A DNA stretch of 64,000 nucleotides from Acinetobacter higginsii (lineage in GTDB: Bacteria > Pseudomonadota > Gammaproteobacteria > Pseudomonadales > Moraxellaceae): contig NZ_KB850071.1 in the NCBI RefSeq assembly GCF_000369525.1, positions 257,032-321,031 of the forward strand. Reading direction: 5' to 3'. Numbering within the stretch: the stretch's first letter is position 1; every line of letters starts with the position of its first letter. Made by a program: the position numbers and the translations under genes. This document shows, in pieces, positions 18,396 through 27,265 of this stretch. The notes under the pieces were generated by a model. The model did not search any database. It saw only the letters and a list, made by a program, of their open reading frames with translations, and had not been told where the DNA came from.

Positions 18396-19688
18396 ATGAG
18401 TCAGACATATAGCAAGGAAGAAAAAAGAAGTCGTATCAAAGGTATCGTCGGTGCGGCATCAGGGAATTTAGTTGAGTGGTTCGATTTCTATATTTATGCC
18501 GTTTTTGCTGCCTATTTTACCCATGCATTGACCGCTCCAGATATGGATCCAACCACCAAAGCCATTTATGTTTGGGGGGTGTTTGGCGCCAGCTTTTTCA
18601 TGCGCCCAATCGGCAGTTGGCTATTCGGACGTATTGCTGACCGCCAAGGCCGTAAGCAATCAATGGTCATTTCAATTTGCTTAATGGCACTCAGTTCATT
18701 CCTGTTCGCAGCCTTACCGACTTATGATCAAGTCGGGATGTGGGCCCCCTTTTTACTGCTCATGGTACGTTTACTGCAAGGTCTCTCTGTGGGTGGTGAG
18801 TATGGTGCTGTTGCCACCTATATGAGTGAACTCGGCTTAAAAGGGCAACGAGGCTTCTTTGCATCATTCCAGTACGTCACTCTTTCAGGTGGTCAGTTAC
18901 TTGCCAGTTTACTCGGGGTAATCTTGCTCGGGTTTATGACTGAACAGCAATTGAATGATGGTGGCTGGCGTATTCCTTTCGTCATCGGCGGTATTGCTGC
19001 ATTATTATCTTTGTTCGCCCGTAGTCGTTTAGAAGAAACCTTGTCACATGAAGATGCTGAACGTGAAGAATCGGGTAGCTTAATCGCCTTGCTTAAACAG
19101 CATTGGAAAACGTTCTTACTGGTTGTCGGCTATACCTCTGCGGGTTCACTGACCTTCTATGTAGTGACGGTTTATTCAAAAACCTACCTCACCAATATTG
19201 GTATGGATGGCAAAACCGTTGGCTTTATCATGACCACGGCGCTATTTGTATTCATGTTGGCGCAACCTTTATTTGGTATGTTGTCAGATCGCATTGGCCG
19301 TCGTGCTTCCATGTTGGCATTCAGTTTACTCAGCGCCATCTTTATTTATCCGGTCATGGTCACAGGTATGCGCAGCTTTGCTGACTCCCCTGTTATCATC
19401 ACCCTATTACTGATTTTCTTGATGATGCTGCTGAGCTTCTATACTTCGATCAGTGGTTTGGTCAAAGCTGAAATGTTCCCGCCGCATGTTCGTGCCTTAG
19501 GTGTAGGTTTCTCCTATGCGGTGGGTAATGCCTTATTTGGCGGTTCCGCGCCATCCGTAGCGTTATTGTTTAAAGATGCAGGCATTGAAAATACCTTCTT
19601 TGTCTATGTCATTATCATGCTGTTAATCTGCTTCATGTGTAGTTGGGCCTTACCGAAAAAGCCTGAATATCTGGAACATGATCACTAA
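18396..19688 (+). CDS. MHS-family (KgtP-like) metabolite:H+ symporter
   Basis: 430-aa major facilitator protein with twelve TM helices. The first TM contains GNLVEWFDFYIYA, the signature of the metabolite:H+ symporter family (alpha-ketoglutarate/proline-betaine/citrate carriers). The MFS loop motif appears as GRIADRQGRK and SDRIGRR, and RLLQGLSVGGEYG is the conserved TM4-5 segment. The closest type by feel is alpha-ketoglutarate permease; substrate is not provable here. AAGGAA ribosome site. Monocistronic. Confidence 0.88.
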   Translation: MSQTYSKEEKRSRIKGIVGAASGNLVEWFDFYIYAVFAAYFTHALTAPDMDPTTKAIYVWGVFGASFFMRPIGSWLFGRIADRQGRKQSMVISICLMALSSFLFAALPTYDQVGMWAPFLLLMVRLLQGLSVGGEYGAVATYMSELGLKGQRGFFASFQYVTLSGGQLLASLLGVILLGFMTEQQLNDGGWRIPFVIGGIAALLSLFARSRLEETLSHEDAEREESGSLIALLKQHWKTFLLVVGYTSAGSLTFYVVTVYSKTYLTNIGMDGKTVGFIMTTALFVFMLAQPLFGMLSDRIGRRASMLAFSLLSAIFIYPVMVTGMRSFADSPVIITLLLIFLMMLLSFYTSISGLVKAEMFPPHVRALGVGFSYAVGNALFGGSAPSVALLFKDAGIENTFFVYVIIMLLICFMCSWALPKKPEYLEHDH

Positions 19689-19709
19689 ATAAATTGTGCC
19701 CGAAATCTA

Positions 19710-19745
19710 AACCACTTTTGTAAAAGCAAAGGTGGTTTTTTATTT
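19710..19745 (+). terminator. Terminator of the MHS symporter gene
   Basis: Eleven-bp stem AACCACTTTTG / CAAAGGTGGTT with one G-T wobble, followed by a T-tract. Confidence 0.8.
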
Positions 19746-19751
19746 TGAGCG

Positions 19752-20516
19752 TTATTGCACATAAGGATTTAAATTCACCAACTGCTTAAAGCCACTCTGC
19801 ATCAGCATAGCAGTACGAGATCGAGGACGTTGCTGTGCTTCCTGTTGGGTAAATTCAATCATAATCTGATTAAAATCAAGACGAGGGTATCTTTGCTGTA
19901 ATTGCTGTCTAAACTGTTCTGAAAACTCAAAACCACGGCTACCGATAACGTCACAACTGGCCGCTTGTTGCAGCAAATGCGCTTCTATCCCCTCAGTCAA
20001 TGCGACATGGGGATTCATATGCATACTGATCACATCAAACAGTTGATCTGCACGAGGCAATTGCCAGCCCTGTTCAAGCGACCAATCTCTTGCAGCATAA
20101 GCGCCCTGTCCTGCAAAACAACGGCAATGTTGATGATGCTGATAATGTTGTTCAGTCATCCCTAAATCATGCAATAAGCAGGCAACTGCTAATAATTCAT
20201 CATCACGTTGCATGTTTTGCATCTTGGCAAAAGCAATGGCATAACACCATGTACGAAGACAATGATTTTGCAGAGACGTTGAGCTACAAGACTGCATCTC
20301 CTCTAAAGCCCGTTGCACATTTACGCTATCAGGCAAGATAAGATCATCCAGACGCAATTCATGTTGAACAGTCGGTCTGTTGCGATTCGCCAAACTGTAC
20401 ATTTTTATACTCTGTTTTAACACAGGAAAAAGGCTGTGGCGCAACAGCAGCATACGATCTTTTAAGGATAAATCCCCTGAAGTCTGCGCCATCCAAACGT
20501 GTCGACCAATTTGCAT
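19752..20516 (-). CDS. HD-domain hydrolase, cyanamide-hydratase-like
   Basis: 254 aa from ATG 20516 (AGAGG site 5 bases upstream; an in-frame GTG at 20522 is less likely). An HD domain is clear: the first His in NHCLRTWCYA, then the HD pair in LLHDLGMTEQHY and a further His/Asp in DVISMHMNPH. The NHxxRTW and LLHDLG arrangement resembles the cyanamide-hydratase branch of HD proteins rather than nucleotide phosphohydrolases. The substrate is unknown. A 24-bp perfect palindrome sits just upstream. Confidence 0.8.
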   Translation of the reverse strand: MQIGRHVWMAQTSGDLSLKDRMLLLRHSLFPVLKQSIKMYSLANRNRPTVQHELRLDDLILPDSVNVQRALEEMQSCSSTSLQNHCLRTWCYAIAFAKMQNMQRDDELLAVACLLHDLGMTEQHYQHHQHCRCFAGQGAYAARDWSLEQGWQLPRADQLFDVISMHMNPHVALTEGIEAHLLQQAASCDVIGSRGFEFSEQFRQQLQQRYPRLDFNQIMIEFTQQEAQQRPRSRTAMLMQSGFKQLVNLNPYVQ

Positions 20517-20899
20517 TTTCACCTCTTTTTAAAAATTAGAGTAATTACTCTAATTTATGTTGTACTGCAAAAAACGACCGAAGTCAAAATCAAGTCATTT
20601 CATTTTGATTGTTCTCAGCACAGTATTTTTTAGAAAGTTGGTGATTCAATCCACCGCTGCCATCTTCTGTTATCGCTCTAAATTTGGCTACTTTTCATTA
20701 AAACCATCATTTTTCTATGACCAATTTTCCAGAAAAATTAAACAAAATGTTCATTTCTCGGCCTGTTTGTTTAGTTTTTATCCTTAAGCTTAAGAACAAA
20801 TTAAGTTTTTATGCATAATGGTCGGCGCTTTAATTTTTATTTTTGGTGTATTTTTAACACTTTTTTATGTCAAGAGGTTACAACTTTAGGGAGTAAATA
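20517..20899. other. 383-bp divergent intergenic region
   Basis: Separates the HD gene (minus) from the CitMHS transporter (plus). It contains the palindrome at 20533-20556 and is otherwise AT-rich; a 76-codon plus-strand frame here has no coding character. Confidence 0.5.
20533..20556. promoter_or_regulatory. 24-bp perfect palindrome (likely operator)
   Basis: Half-site AAATTAGAGTAA followed directly by its exact reverse complement, no spacer, ending 16 bases upstream of the HD-gene ATG. Its position over the expected promoter/leader favours a repressor operator (TetR, MarR or ArsR type; regulator unknown). A terminator is less likely because there is no T-tract. Confidence 0.6.
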
Positions 20900-22207
20900 A
20901 TGCTGACGCTGATAGGTATTCTAATTATTGTGACAATTGTTGCGCTACTGATGTCTGGTAAAACCAGTCCAATTGTTGCAATGTCGATTGTTCCTCTTAT
21001 TGGCGCGCTCATTGCTGGTTTTTCGATTAGCGAGATTTCTGGTTTCTTTGAAGCCGGTCTAGCCAAAGTGACCAAAGTGGCGACCATGTTTTTATTCGCC
21101 ATTTTGTTTTTTAGCATTTTAAAAGAATTACATGTCTTTGATCCCATGATTAAACGCATGGTGCAAATGACCCGTGGCAATGTCGTGATCGTTGCTGTGA
21201 TGACCACCCTGATTGCTGCGATTGTGCATTTAGATGGTTCAGGCGCTGCCACTTTTTTAATTATTATTCCAGCCTTATTACCACTTTACCGTAAATTGGG
21301 CATGAGTCCCTATCTGATGCTATTACTCATGGCAGGCAGTATGGGCGTAATGAATATGGTGCCATGGGGTGGGCCTTTGGGACGTGCTTCAGCCGCGACA
21401 GGTTTAGATGCTGCCACACTCTGGCATAGTCTGATTCCCGTTCAAGTGGTGGGTGTTGCAGGGATGATGGTGTTTGCCGTATTTATGGGTTTACGTGAGA
21501 AAAAACGTATTCTCGCGGCTCAAGCCCTTGGCACCACCCCATTTGAACAAGACTGCATGGCCAAAGATCTGGCCGAAGATCTGCAAGAAGACGCCAAACC
21601 AAAGAATTTATGGTTTAACCTCGGTCTGATCGTTGCTGCCATTATCTGTTTAGCTTTTGGACTATTCTCTGCACCTTATGTGTTTATGATTGCCCTTGCC
21701 TTGGTCTTGATCGTCAACTTCCCACAGCCGAAAACACAAATTGAAGTCATTGGCCGTCATGCACCACAAGCTCTAAGCATGGTTGCCATTATTTTTGCAG
21801 CAGGTGCCTTCCTCGGAATCTTGTCTGAGTCAGGTATGTTGCAATCGATTGCCCTAGATCTCATTAAAATCCTACCAAGTACATGGATTGCGAGCCTGCA
21901 CATTCTGGTGGGAATTCTAGGTGTCCCGATGGACATCTTTACCAGTACCGATGCCTATTACTTTGCATTACTACCTATTGTGCAGGAAGTTACTGCTACC
22001 GCTGGGGTGAATGCAGATTCTGTGGTGTATGCCATGGCGATTGGCAACAATGCAGGAACCTTTGTCAGCCCATTCTCACCTGCAACTTGGCTTGCGGTCG
22101 GACTGACAGGTACCGATATGGGACGCCATTTGCGCTATTCGTTTGGCTGGATCTGGTTATTCAGCTTCTTTACCTTAGGCGCTGGCTTCTTACTTGGTCT
22201 GTATTAA
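20900..22207 (+). CDS. CitMHS-family citrate:H+ symporter
   Basis: 435-aa integral membrane protein with about twelve hydrophobic helices and the CitMHS pattern. Recognisable segments are GKTSPIVAMSIVPLIGALIAGF near the start, HLDGSGAATFLIIIPA, and FTSTDAYYFALLPI near the C-terminal core. The family imports citrate, often complexed with Mg2+ or Ca2+. AGGGAG ribosome site. The neighbouring convergent LysR gene is a plausible regulator, though LysR genes usually lie divergent. Confidence 0.9.
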   Translation: MLTLIGILIIVTIVALLMSGKTSPIVAMSIVPLIGALIAGFSISEISGFFEAGLAKVTKVATMFLFAILFFSILKELHVFDPMIKRMVQMTRGNVVIVAVMTTLIAAIVHLDGSGAATFLIIIPALLPLYRKLGMSPYLMLLLMAGSMGVMNMVPWGGPLGRASAATGLDAATLWHSLIPVQVVGVAGMMVFAVFMGLREKKRILAAQALGTTPFEQDCMAKDLAEDLQEDAKPKNLWFNLGLIVAAIICLAFGLFSAPYVFMIALALVLIVNFPQPKTQIEVIGRHAPQALSMVAIIFAAGAFLGILSESGMLQSIALDLIKILPSTWIASLHILVGILGVPMDIFTSTDAYYFALLPIVQEVTATAGVNADSVVYAMAIGNNAGTFVSPFSPATWLAVGLTGTDMGRHLRYSFGWIWLFSFFTLGAGFLLGLY

Positions 22208-22220
22208 TCCTTGCCAAAAT

Positions 22221-22247
22221 AAAAAAGCATACTCGGGTATGCTTTTT
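22221..22247 (+). terminator. Terminator of the CitMHS gene
   Basis: Stem GCATAC / GTATGC extended by A- and T-tracts, TCGG loop; symmetric, so usable from both sides. Confidence 0.85.
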
Positions 22248-22293
22248 TATTGTCTCTCTGCTTTGTCCACATGCATTGGCAGTTCCCTTCCCA

Positions 22294-23178
22294 TTACAAC
22301 TTGGTTTTTAATAATTCATTTAACCAGTCAATAAAGTCCTGAAAATATTTAGGACGGTATTGGCGGTCGGTTAGCAACAGACTGACGGGTAACTGTAAGC
22401 TTGGGGTATCAATAAATAATCGCTGTAACTGTCCCTGTTGTACATAAGGCGCTGCATCAAATTCAGGAATTTGAATCATGCCAATGCCTGCTAAACCTGC
22501 CTGAATATAAGCCTCGGTATTCTCAACCAATAAACGATAAGGCATTTTGACTCGATGCGCTTGGAATAAAAGCTCACTCCACTCTCGATAATGTTTAGCG
22601 ACATGGTAATCCACGGCGAAGTGCTGTTGTAGTTCTTCAAAACGTTGAGGTTCGCCAAACTCTGCCAAATATTGCGGCGCTGCCACAGTCCATATTTCAG
22701 TTTGGGCAATGGGCCGAATCAGCAGATATTCATCCTGAACTTGTCCGACACGTACTACACAATCCAGCTGTTGCTCGATCAAATTAGAAAAATCATCACT
22801 GCCATTCACCAACACTTTTACTTTGGGGTAACGTTGATAAAATTCAGATAGATGAGGAATCAGAACTTGTGTGGCTAAGCGTTTCGGCATACCAATACTG
22901 ATCTTCCCTTCCTGACTACGCACATGGGTTTTAAAACGATTCAGCTCTTTTAACTGTGCCACCAAACGCATGGCTTCATCGTAAAATAAACTCCCTTCAT
23001 GGGTTAAAGCCACTTTACGCGTGGTGCGATAAAACAGTAATACCTCATACTCTTTTTCAAGTGTTTGAATCGCATAAGTCACATTGGAACGCGGCAAACC
23101 CAATTGCACTGCAGCTTGTGCAAAAGACTGCTTCTCTGCCACCAAACAAAAGATTCTTAAACGATCAATCTTATCCAT
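22294..23178 (-). CDS. LysR-family transcriptional regulator
   Basis: 294 aa. N-terminal winged helix-turn-helix (residues ~1-60: MDKIDRLRIFCLVAEKQSFA and SNVTYAIQTLE), linker helix and a two-lobed substrate domain from ~90. It is divergent from the SDR gene at 23287 with about 110 bp between, the standard layout for a LysR regulator and its target. The effector is unknown. Confidence 0.92.
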   Translation of the reverse strand: MDKIDRLRIFCLVAEKQSFAQAAVQLGLPRSNVTYAIQTLEKEYEVLLFYRTTRKVALTHEGSLFYDEAMRLVAQLKELNRFKTHVRSQEGKISIGMPKRLATQVLIPHLSEFYQRYPKVKVLVNGSDDFSNLIEQQLDCVVRVGQVQDEYLLIRPIAQTEIWTVAAPQYLAEFGEPQRFEELQQHFAVDYHVAKHYREWSELLFQAHRVKMPYRLLVENTEAYIQAGLAGIGMIQIPEFDAAPYVQQGQLQRLFIDTPSLQLPVSLLLTDRQYRPKYFQDFIDWLNELLKTKL

Positions 23179-23286
23179 TTTTATTATTCAACTTCTTTGC
23201 ACAATCAGTTCAATACTAACAACTATTTCAAACAAATAAATTCAATTAGTATGTTTTTTATGCAAAAACAACATCAGGACAAATAC

Positions 23287-24042
23287 ATGTCACAACATCA
23301 TTTAAATGGAAAAACCGTACTGATCACAGGCGGCGCAAAAAACTTAGGCGGTTTAATTTCACGCAAGTTTGCTGAACAAGGTGCAAATTTACTGATTCAT
23401 TACAACAGCGCTGCCACCCAAGCCGATGCCGAACAAACCTTAAAAGACGTACAGGCACTCGGTGCAAAAGCCGTTTTGGTACAAGCTGATTTATCCGATA
23501 TGCAAAATATTGAGCAGTTGTTTATCACCGCTAAAGAAAACTTTGGTGGTGTGGATATTGCGATTAATACCGTAGGTCGTGTGCTGAAAAAACCATATTT
23601 AGACACCACCGAACAAGAGTTTGATGGCATGAATGACATCAACAATAAAATTGCCTATTTCTTTATTCAATCGGCAGGTCGTCATCTGAATGACAATGGC
23701 AAGATCTGCACCATCGTGACCAGTTTACTTGCAGCGTATACAGGACTTTATTCAACCTATGAAGGCTTAAAAGCACCCGTCGAACATTATACCCGTGCCG
23801 CATCCAAAGAGTTTGGTGAACGTGGCATCTCCGTTACTGCGGTCGCACCAGGCCCAATGGATACGCCATTTTTCTACGGTCAAGAAGCACCCGAAGCCGT
23901 GGCCTATCATAAATCAGCATCTGCTTTAGGTGGCTTAACCAAGATCGAAGATATTGAACCTTTGATTCGCTTTCTAGTGACAGATGGCTGGTGGATTACT
24001 GGACAAACCATTTTTGCCAATGGTGGTTATACCACCCGTTAA
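23287..24042 (+). CDS. Short-chain dehydrogenase/reductase
   Basis: 251 aa from ATG 23287 with an AGGAC ribosome site; the frame extends 30 codons upstream without a better start. The cofactor motif is the variant TGGAKNLGG and the catalytic residues are in YEGLK (YxxxK). The family tail PGPMDTPF and GQTIFANGGY is typical of classical SDRs such as 3-oxoacyl-ACP or sugar reductases. Regulation by the divergent LysR gene is likely. Substrate unknown. Confidence 0.88.
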   Translation: MSQHHLNGKTVLITGGAKNLGGLISRKFAEQGANLLIHYNSAATQADAEQTLKDVQALGAKAVLVQADLSDMQNIEQLFITAKENFGGVDIAINTVGRVLKKPYLDTTEQEFDGMNDINNKIAYFFIQSAGRHLNDNGKICTIVTSLLAAYTGLYSTYEGLKAPVEHYTRAASKEFGERGISVTAVAPGPMDTPFFYGQEAPEAVAYHKSASALGGLTKIEDIEPLIRFLVTDGWWITGQTIFANGGYTTR

Positions 24043-24059
24043 TTTGAATATTGATAGTG

Positions 24060-24088
24060 GTTTGGGCATTCAACCGCAATGCCCAAAC
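24060..24088. terminator. Hairpin between convergent SDR and azlD genes
   Basis: Perfect 11-bp stem GTTTGGGCATT / AATGCCCAAAC with a 7-nt loop. It lacks a clear T-tract, so it may be a weak terminator or a 3'-end stabiliser. Confidence 0.6.
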
Positions 24089-24091
24089 CCG

Positions 24092-24409
24092 CTAAGGTAA
24101 GAAAAACACCAAAGCATAGAAACAAGCCAAACTCAGAATAATGGTCAATAAGGTATGTTTCACCTTATAGGCAATGATGACGGTTAAAATCGTAGCCAAA
24201 AAATACGGATTCAATAAAGTCGAACGAAATGCGCCATGTTCATCCATAAACACAATCGGCGTTGCAATCGCAGTTAATAAACACGGTGCAGAATACTGTA
24301 AAGATTGTTGAAACCATTTTGGTAAGCGCAACGGAATATTCGGTTCCAGCAAAATATAGCGGTTCATAAACACCACCACAGCCAGAATAATCAAAAGGAA
24401 CCAAGTCAT
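24092..24409 (-). CDS. azlD: AzlD-family branched-chain amino acid exporter subunit
   Basis: 105 aa from the ATG at 24409, which overlaps the azlC stop as ATGA and has GGAG 9 bases upstream; a longer frame to 24439 is less likely. It has four short TM helices and the conserved RLPKWF basic loop. AzlD is the small partner of AzlC; together they export branched-chain amino acids and analogues. Confidence 0.88.
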   Translation of the reverse strand: MTWFLLIILAVVVFMNRYILLEPNIPLRLPKWFQQSLQYSAPCLLTAIATPIVFMDEHGAFRSTLLNPYFLATILTVIIAYKVKHTLLTIILSLACFYALVFFLP

Positions 24410-25128
24410 GCCACACGCTCCCGTAAATTCTGTAAACACGTCGCGGTTAGCATCCCGATTACCCCTGCCAAGATCGCGGCACTTTTAATCCCTAGACTTA
24501 GAAAAACCAAGGTTAACAGCACCGATACCAACACACCGACCAAGGTATTTATGTTCTTAATAAACGGAATCACAATGGCGATAAAGGTCGCAACAATCGA
24601 AAAGTCTAAGTGATATTGATCAAGATTCGGCACAGATGAGGCAAGCAGCACCCCACAAATACTAAACAGGACCCAACACAGATAAAAGCAGCTTCCTGCA
24701 CCCAATAAATAATAAATATAGTGTTGTTGCTTTTTAATACTCACCGCAAACAATTCATCAGTCAGCAAAAAGCCCAATAGCAAGCGGTGTTTTAAAGGCT
24801 GTTTGGAAATGTCTTCACGCAGATACAGCGCATATAGATAATGCTGTGTGGTAATCAGAAATACTGAAATGATGATGGTCAAGGCTGGCGTTCCTGCCAT
24901 TACTAAACCTAAGGTCATCAACTGCGCTGCGCCTGCAAAGACTAAAGCCGACATGCCAATCGCTTGTGCAGTACTTAGCCCTGCCTGAATCGCCATCGAG
25001 CCCGCCAATAAGCCCCATGGTAATACCGCAAAACACAGCGGCAGGATTTTTATCACCCCATTGAGAAATGCCCGTGATACCGTCATTGGCGTATCATCGG
25101 TTATGCTTTCACTTAACATCAAAATCAC
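24406..25128 (-). CDS. azlC: AzlC-family branched-chain amino acid exporter
   Basis: About 240 aa with seven to eight TM helices and the AzlC core: a motif around LPLCFAVLPWGLLAGSMA, then ALVFAGAAQLMTLGLV, and DELFA in the middle. The start is uncertain: GTG 25128, ATG 25119 or ATG 25086, none with a good ribosome site. It is the large subunit of the AzlCD exporter. The neighbouring AraC regulator, transcribed in the same direction from upstream, probably controls it. Confidence 0.88.
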   Translation of the reverse strand: MILMLSESITDDTPMTVSRAFLNGVIKILPLCFAVLPWGLLAGSMAIQAGLSTAQAIGMSALVFAGAAQLMTLGLVMAGTPALTIIISVFLITTQHYLYALYLREDISKQPLKHRLLLGFLLTDELFAVSIKKQQHYIYYLLGAGSCFYLCWVLFSICGVLLASSVPNLDQYHLDFSIVATFIAIVIPFIKNINTLVGVLVSVLLTLVFLSLGIKSAAILAGVIGMLTATCLQNLRERVA

Positions 25129-25196
25129 AATTGTTCATAAAAGACCTTATGACTATGCCAAAAATTGATAAGAGAGAATTGTATAAAATTGCTGTT

Positions 25197-26027
25197 TTAT
25201 TTGAGGTAAGAAATATAACCACCAGGGGTAATCCCAAAAGTCTGTCGAAAATGCCGACTGAAATGACTCTGATCCGAAAAACCACATTGTTGTGAAACCT
25301 CAGATAAATTAAGTCCTTGTCTTAGCAGTTTTTGAGATTTCTGCAACCGTGCCTGCACCAACCACGCATGCGGTGATAGTCCGACATGTTTTTTAAATTG
25401 ACGTAAAAAATGCCATTGGCTGAAATTGGCCATTGCTGCAAGTTCGGCCAATGAAAATTCTTGCTCAGGCATAGTTGCCATCAGCTCTTTGATATTGAGG
25501 ATACGTTGCTTGGCATTACTCAGATCAGTAATTTGCGGTTTCACCTGACTATATTTCGATACCAACCAGGCAATGGTCGAAAGAAACAAGGTCTGTTTTA
25601 ATAAAGTATTATGCGGTTGTTCCAATAAATCGAATAACAGACGGAATTGCTGCGCCAATCCTTCATCATGCAATACGGCCTCTCTAAACCACGGCGCTGT
25701 ACCATGCACGCTGGTCAGATCACGAGTCAATTCATGGAACACTTCAGGGGTTGGATAGATGGCACGATAACGCCACCCCGTTTCGACCGCAGCAGAACCC
25801 GTATGTACTTCATCGGCATTGACCAGAATAATATCGCCTTGCGGTGCAACATGGTTACCGCCAGTACGATAGAAGCGCTGCGCCCCTTCCTCAATCACAC
25901 CAATGCAAAATCCTTCATGAACATGTCGTGAGAATTCCTGCTGATAGTAACTAGCTTTCAGCATTTCCAGACCACCCAGTTCTGCTAGGTGTAAATAATC
26001 GACTTGCTCACGAGGTCTACGTGACAT
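25197..26027 (-). CDS. AraC-family regulator (likely of azlCD)
   Basis: 276 aa. The ATG at 26027 has a near-perfect AAAGGAGG site 5 bases upstream; the TTG just before it is too close. An N-terminal cupin-like sensing domain (GFCIGVIEEGAQRFYR, then PQGDIILVNADEVHTG) is followed by a two-HTH AraC domain (~180-276, with SDQSHFSRHFRQTFGITPGG). Proteins of this type commonly sit beside azlCD or lysE exporters and sense an amino acid. Confidence 0.9.
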   Translation of the reverse strand: MSRRPREQVDYLHLAELGGLEMLKASYYQQEFSRHVHEGFCIGVIEEGAQRFYRTGGNHVAPQGDIILVNADEVHTGSAAVETGWRYRAIYPTPEVFHELTRDLTSVHGTAPWFREAVLHDEGLAQQFRLLFDLLEQPHNTLLKQTLFLSTIAWLVSKYSQVKPQITDLSNAKQRILNIKELMATMPEQEFSLAELAAMANFSQWHFLRQFKKHVGLSPHAWLVQARLQKSQKLLRQGLNLSEVSQQCGFSDQSHFSRHFRQTFGITPGGYISYLK

Positions 26028-26341
26028 CAAGACCTCCTTTGAATTTTTTGCATCTGGTCAGATTAACGTGATTCAGATAGATGTATAGAACAAAATTGCT
26101 TTTTGTTCAAATTCAAGCGCGGTCTAAGCCATTAAATAAAAACGAATGGATCAAATTTTATTTAAAAAATTAAATTGGTTCATTAAAATAAGGAATCGAT
26201 TTTATATAATCTGAGACTAAGAAATTAAAAAAGATAATCATCTCAACATATTTAATTTTTATTTGAAATCTTTTAAACTCCGCGCATAATTTATGCAATA
26301 AATTGTAATAAAACCAAAAGCAAAAAATTTGAGAGAGCGAT
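26028..26341. other. 314-bp AT-rich divergent intergenic region
   Basis: Lies between the AraC gene (minus) and the DUF2167 gene (plus). Very AT-rich with no ORF or clear palindrome; it presumably carries both promoters. Confidence 0.5.
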
Positions 26342-27265
26342 ATGTTAAATCCCTTGCACCCTAAAAAATTAATCCCTTTAAGTTATGCAATTGCCTTGAG
26401 TCTTTCTGTATTCGGGGCCACCACGATCCCGAGTTATGTGCATGCATCGGCATCAACAGAAGAGACTGCGACAAATAATACGATAGCTCAAAATGCTACA
26501 GAAAACCCGATGGCAACATTAGATTGGCATTTAGGCCCGAAAAAAGAAAATGTCGCCAATGTGGCAACGTTGAATACCCTCAAAGATGAAGGATTTCTAG
26601 ATCCAAAGAATGCCGATAAATTCCTAGAACTCACGGGAAATTTAACCACAGGCACGACCAATATTTTAGTCGCTCCAGATGATTCATGGTGGGCGACCTT
26701 TGATTTTGATCCATCAGGTTATGTCAAAGATGATGAGACAATTGATGCCGATGCCTTATTAAAACAACTCAAGGCGTCTGATGAACCTTCTAATGAAGAA
26801 CGCGCGCGTTTAGGCTATCCCAAACTGTATACCGTTGGCTGGGCCGTACCACCACATTATGACAATCAAACCAAACGTTTAGAGTGGGCACTAAAAATTC
26901 GTGATGAAGAGAATAGTGAAGCCATTAACTACACCATTCGTATTTTAGGCCGTACCGGCGTAACCAGTGCAACATTGGTTTCTGACGAAGAACATTTAAC
27001 TCAGAATATTAATGCCTTTAAAACTAGCTTAAAGGGTTTTGATTATAATTTTGGTGAGAAATACGCAGAATACCGTGAAGGCGATAAAGTGGCTGAATAC
27101 GGCCTAGCTGCATTAATTGCAGGTGGTGCAGCAGTCGTTGCGACCAAAAAAGGCTTTTGGGCTGCGATTGCAGCATTCTTTGCAGCCGCATGGAAATTCA
27201 TTGCTGTAGGTGCGATTGCCGTAGGTGGATGGCTGCGCTCCCTATTTAATAAAAATAAATCATAA
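26342..27265 (+). CDS. DUF2167 membrane-anchored protein
   Basis: 307 aa. It has an N-terminal signal peptide (residues ~10-36, ending VHASA) and the DUF2167 core, with DWHLGPKK and FDFDPSGYVKDDETIDADALL, and a C-terminal hydrophobic anchor (about 252-300) followed by basic residues. The family is periplasmic and membrane-anchored, of unknown biochemical role, with links to envelope stress. It is directly followed, with no spacer, by a membrane protein gene, so the two form an operon. Confidence 0.88.
   Translation: MLNPLHPKKLIPLSYAIALSLSVFGATTIPSYVHASASTEETATNNTIAQNATENPMATLDWHLGPKKENVANVATLNTLKDEGFLDPKNADKFLELTGNLTTGTTNILVAPDDSWWATFDFDPSGYVKDDETIDADALLKQLKASDEPSNEERARLGYPKLYTVGWAVPPHYDNQTKRLEWALKIRDEENSEAINYTIRILGRTGVTSATLVSDEEHLTQNINAFKTSLKGFDYNFGEKYAEYREGDKVAEYGLAALIAGGAAVVATKKGFWAAIAAFFAAAWKFIAVGAIAVGGWLRSLFNKNKS

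Noticed and set aside
20557..20787. 76-codon plus-strand frame in the HD/CitMHS gap
   Set aside because: Composition is Phe/Ser/Lys-rich noise, no ribosome site, and it crosses the promoter region.
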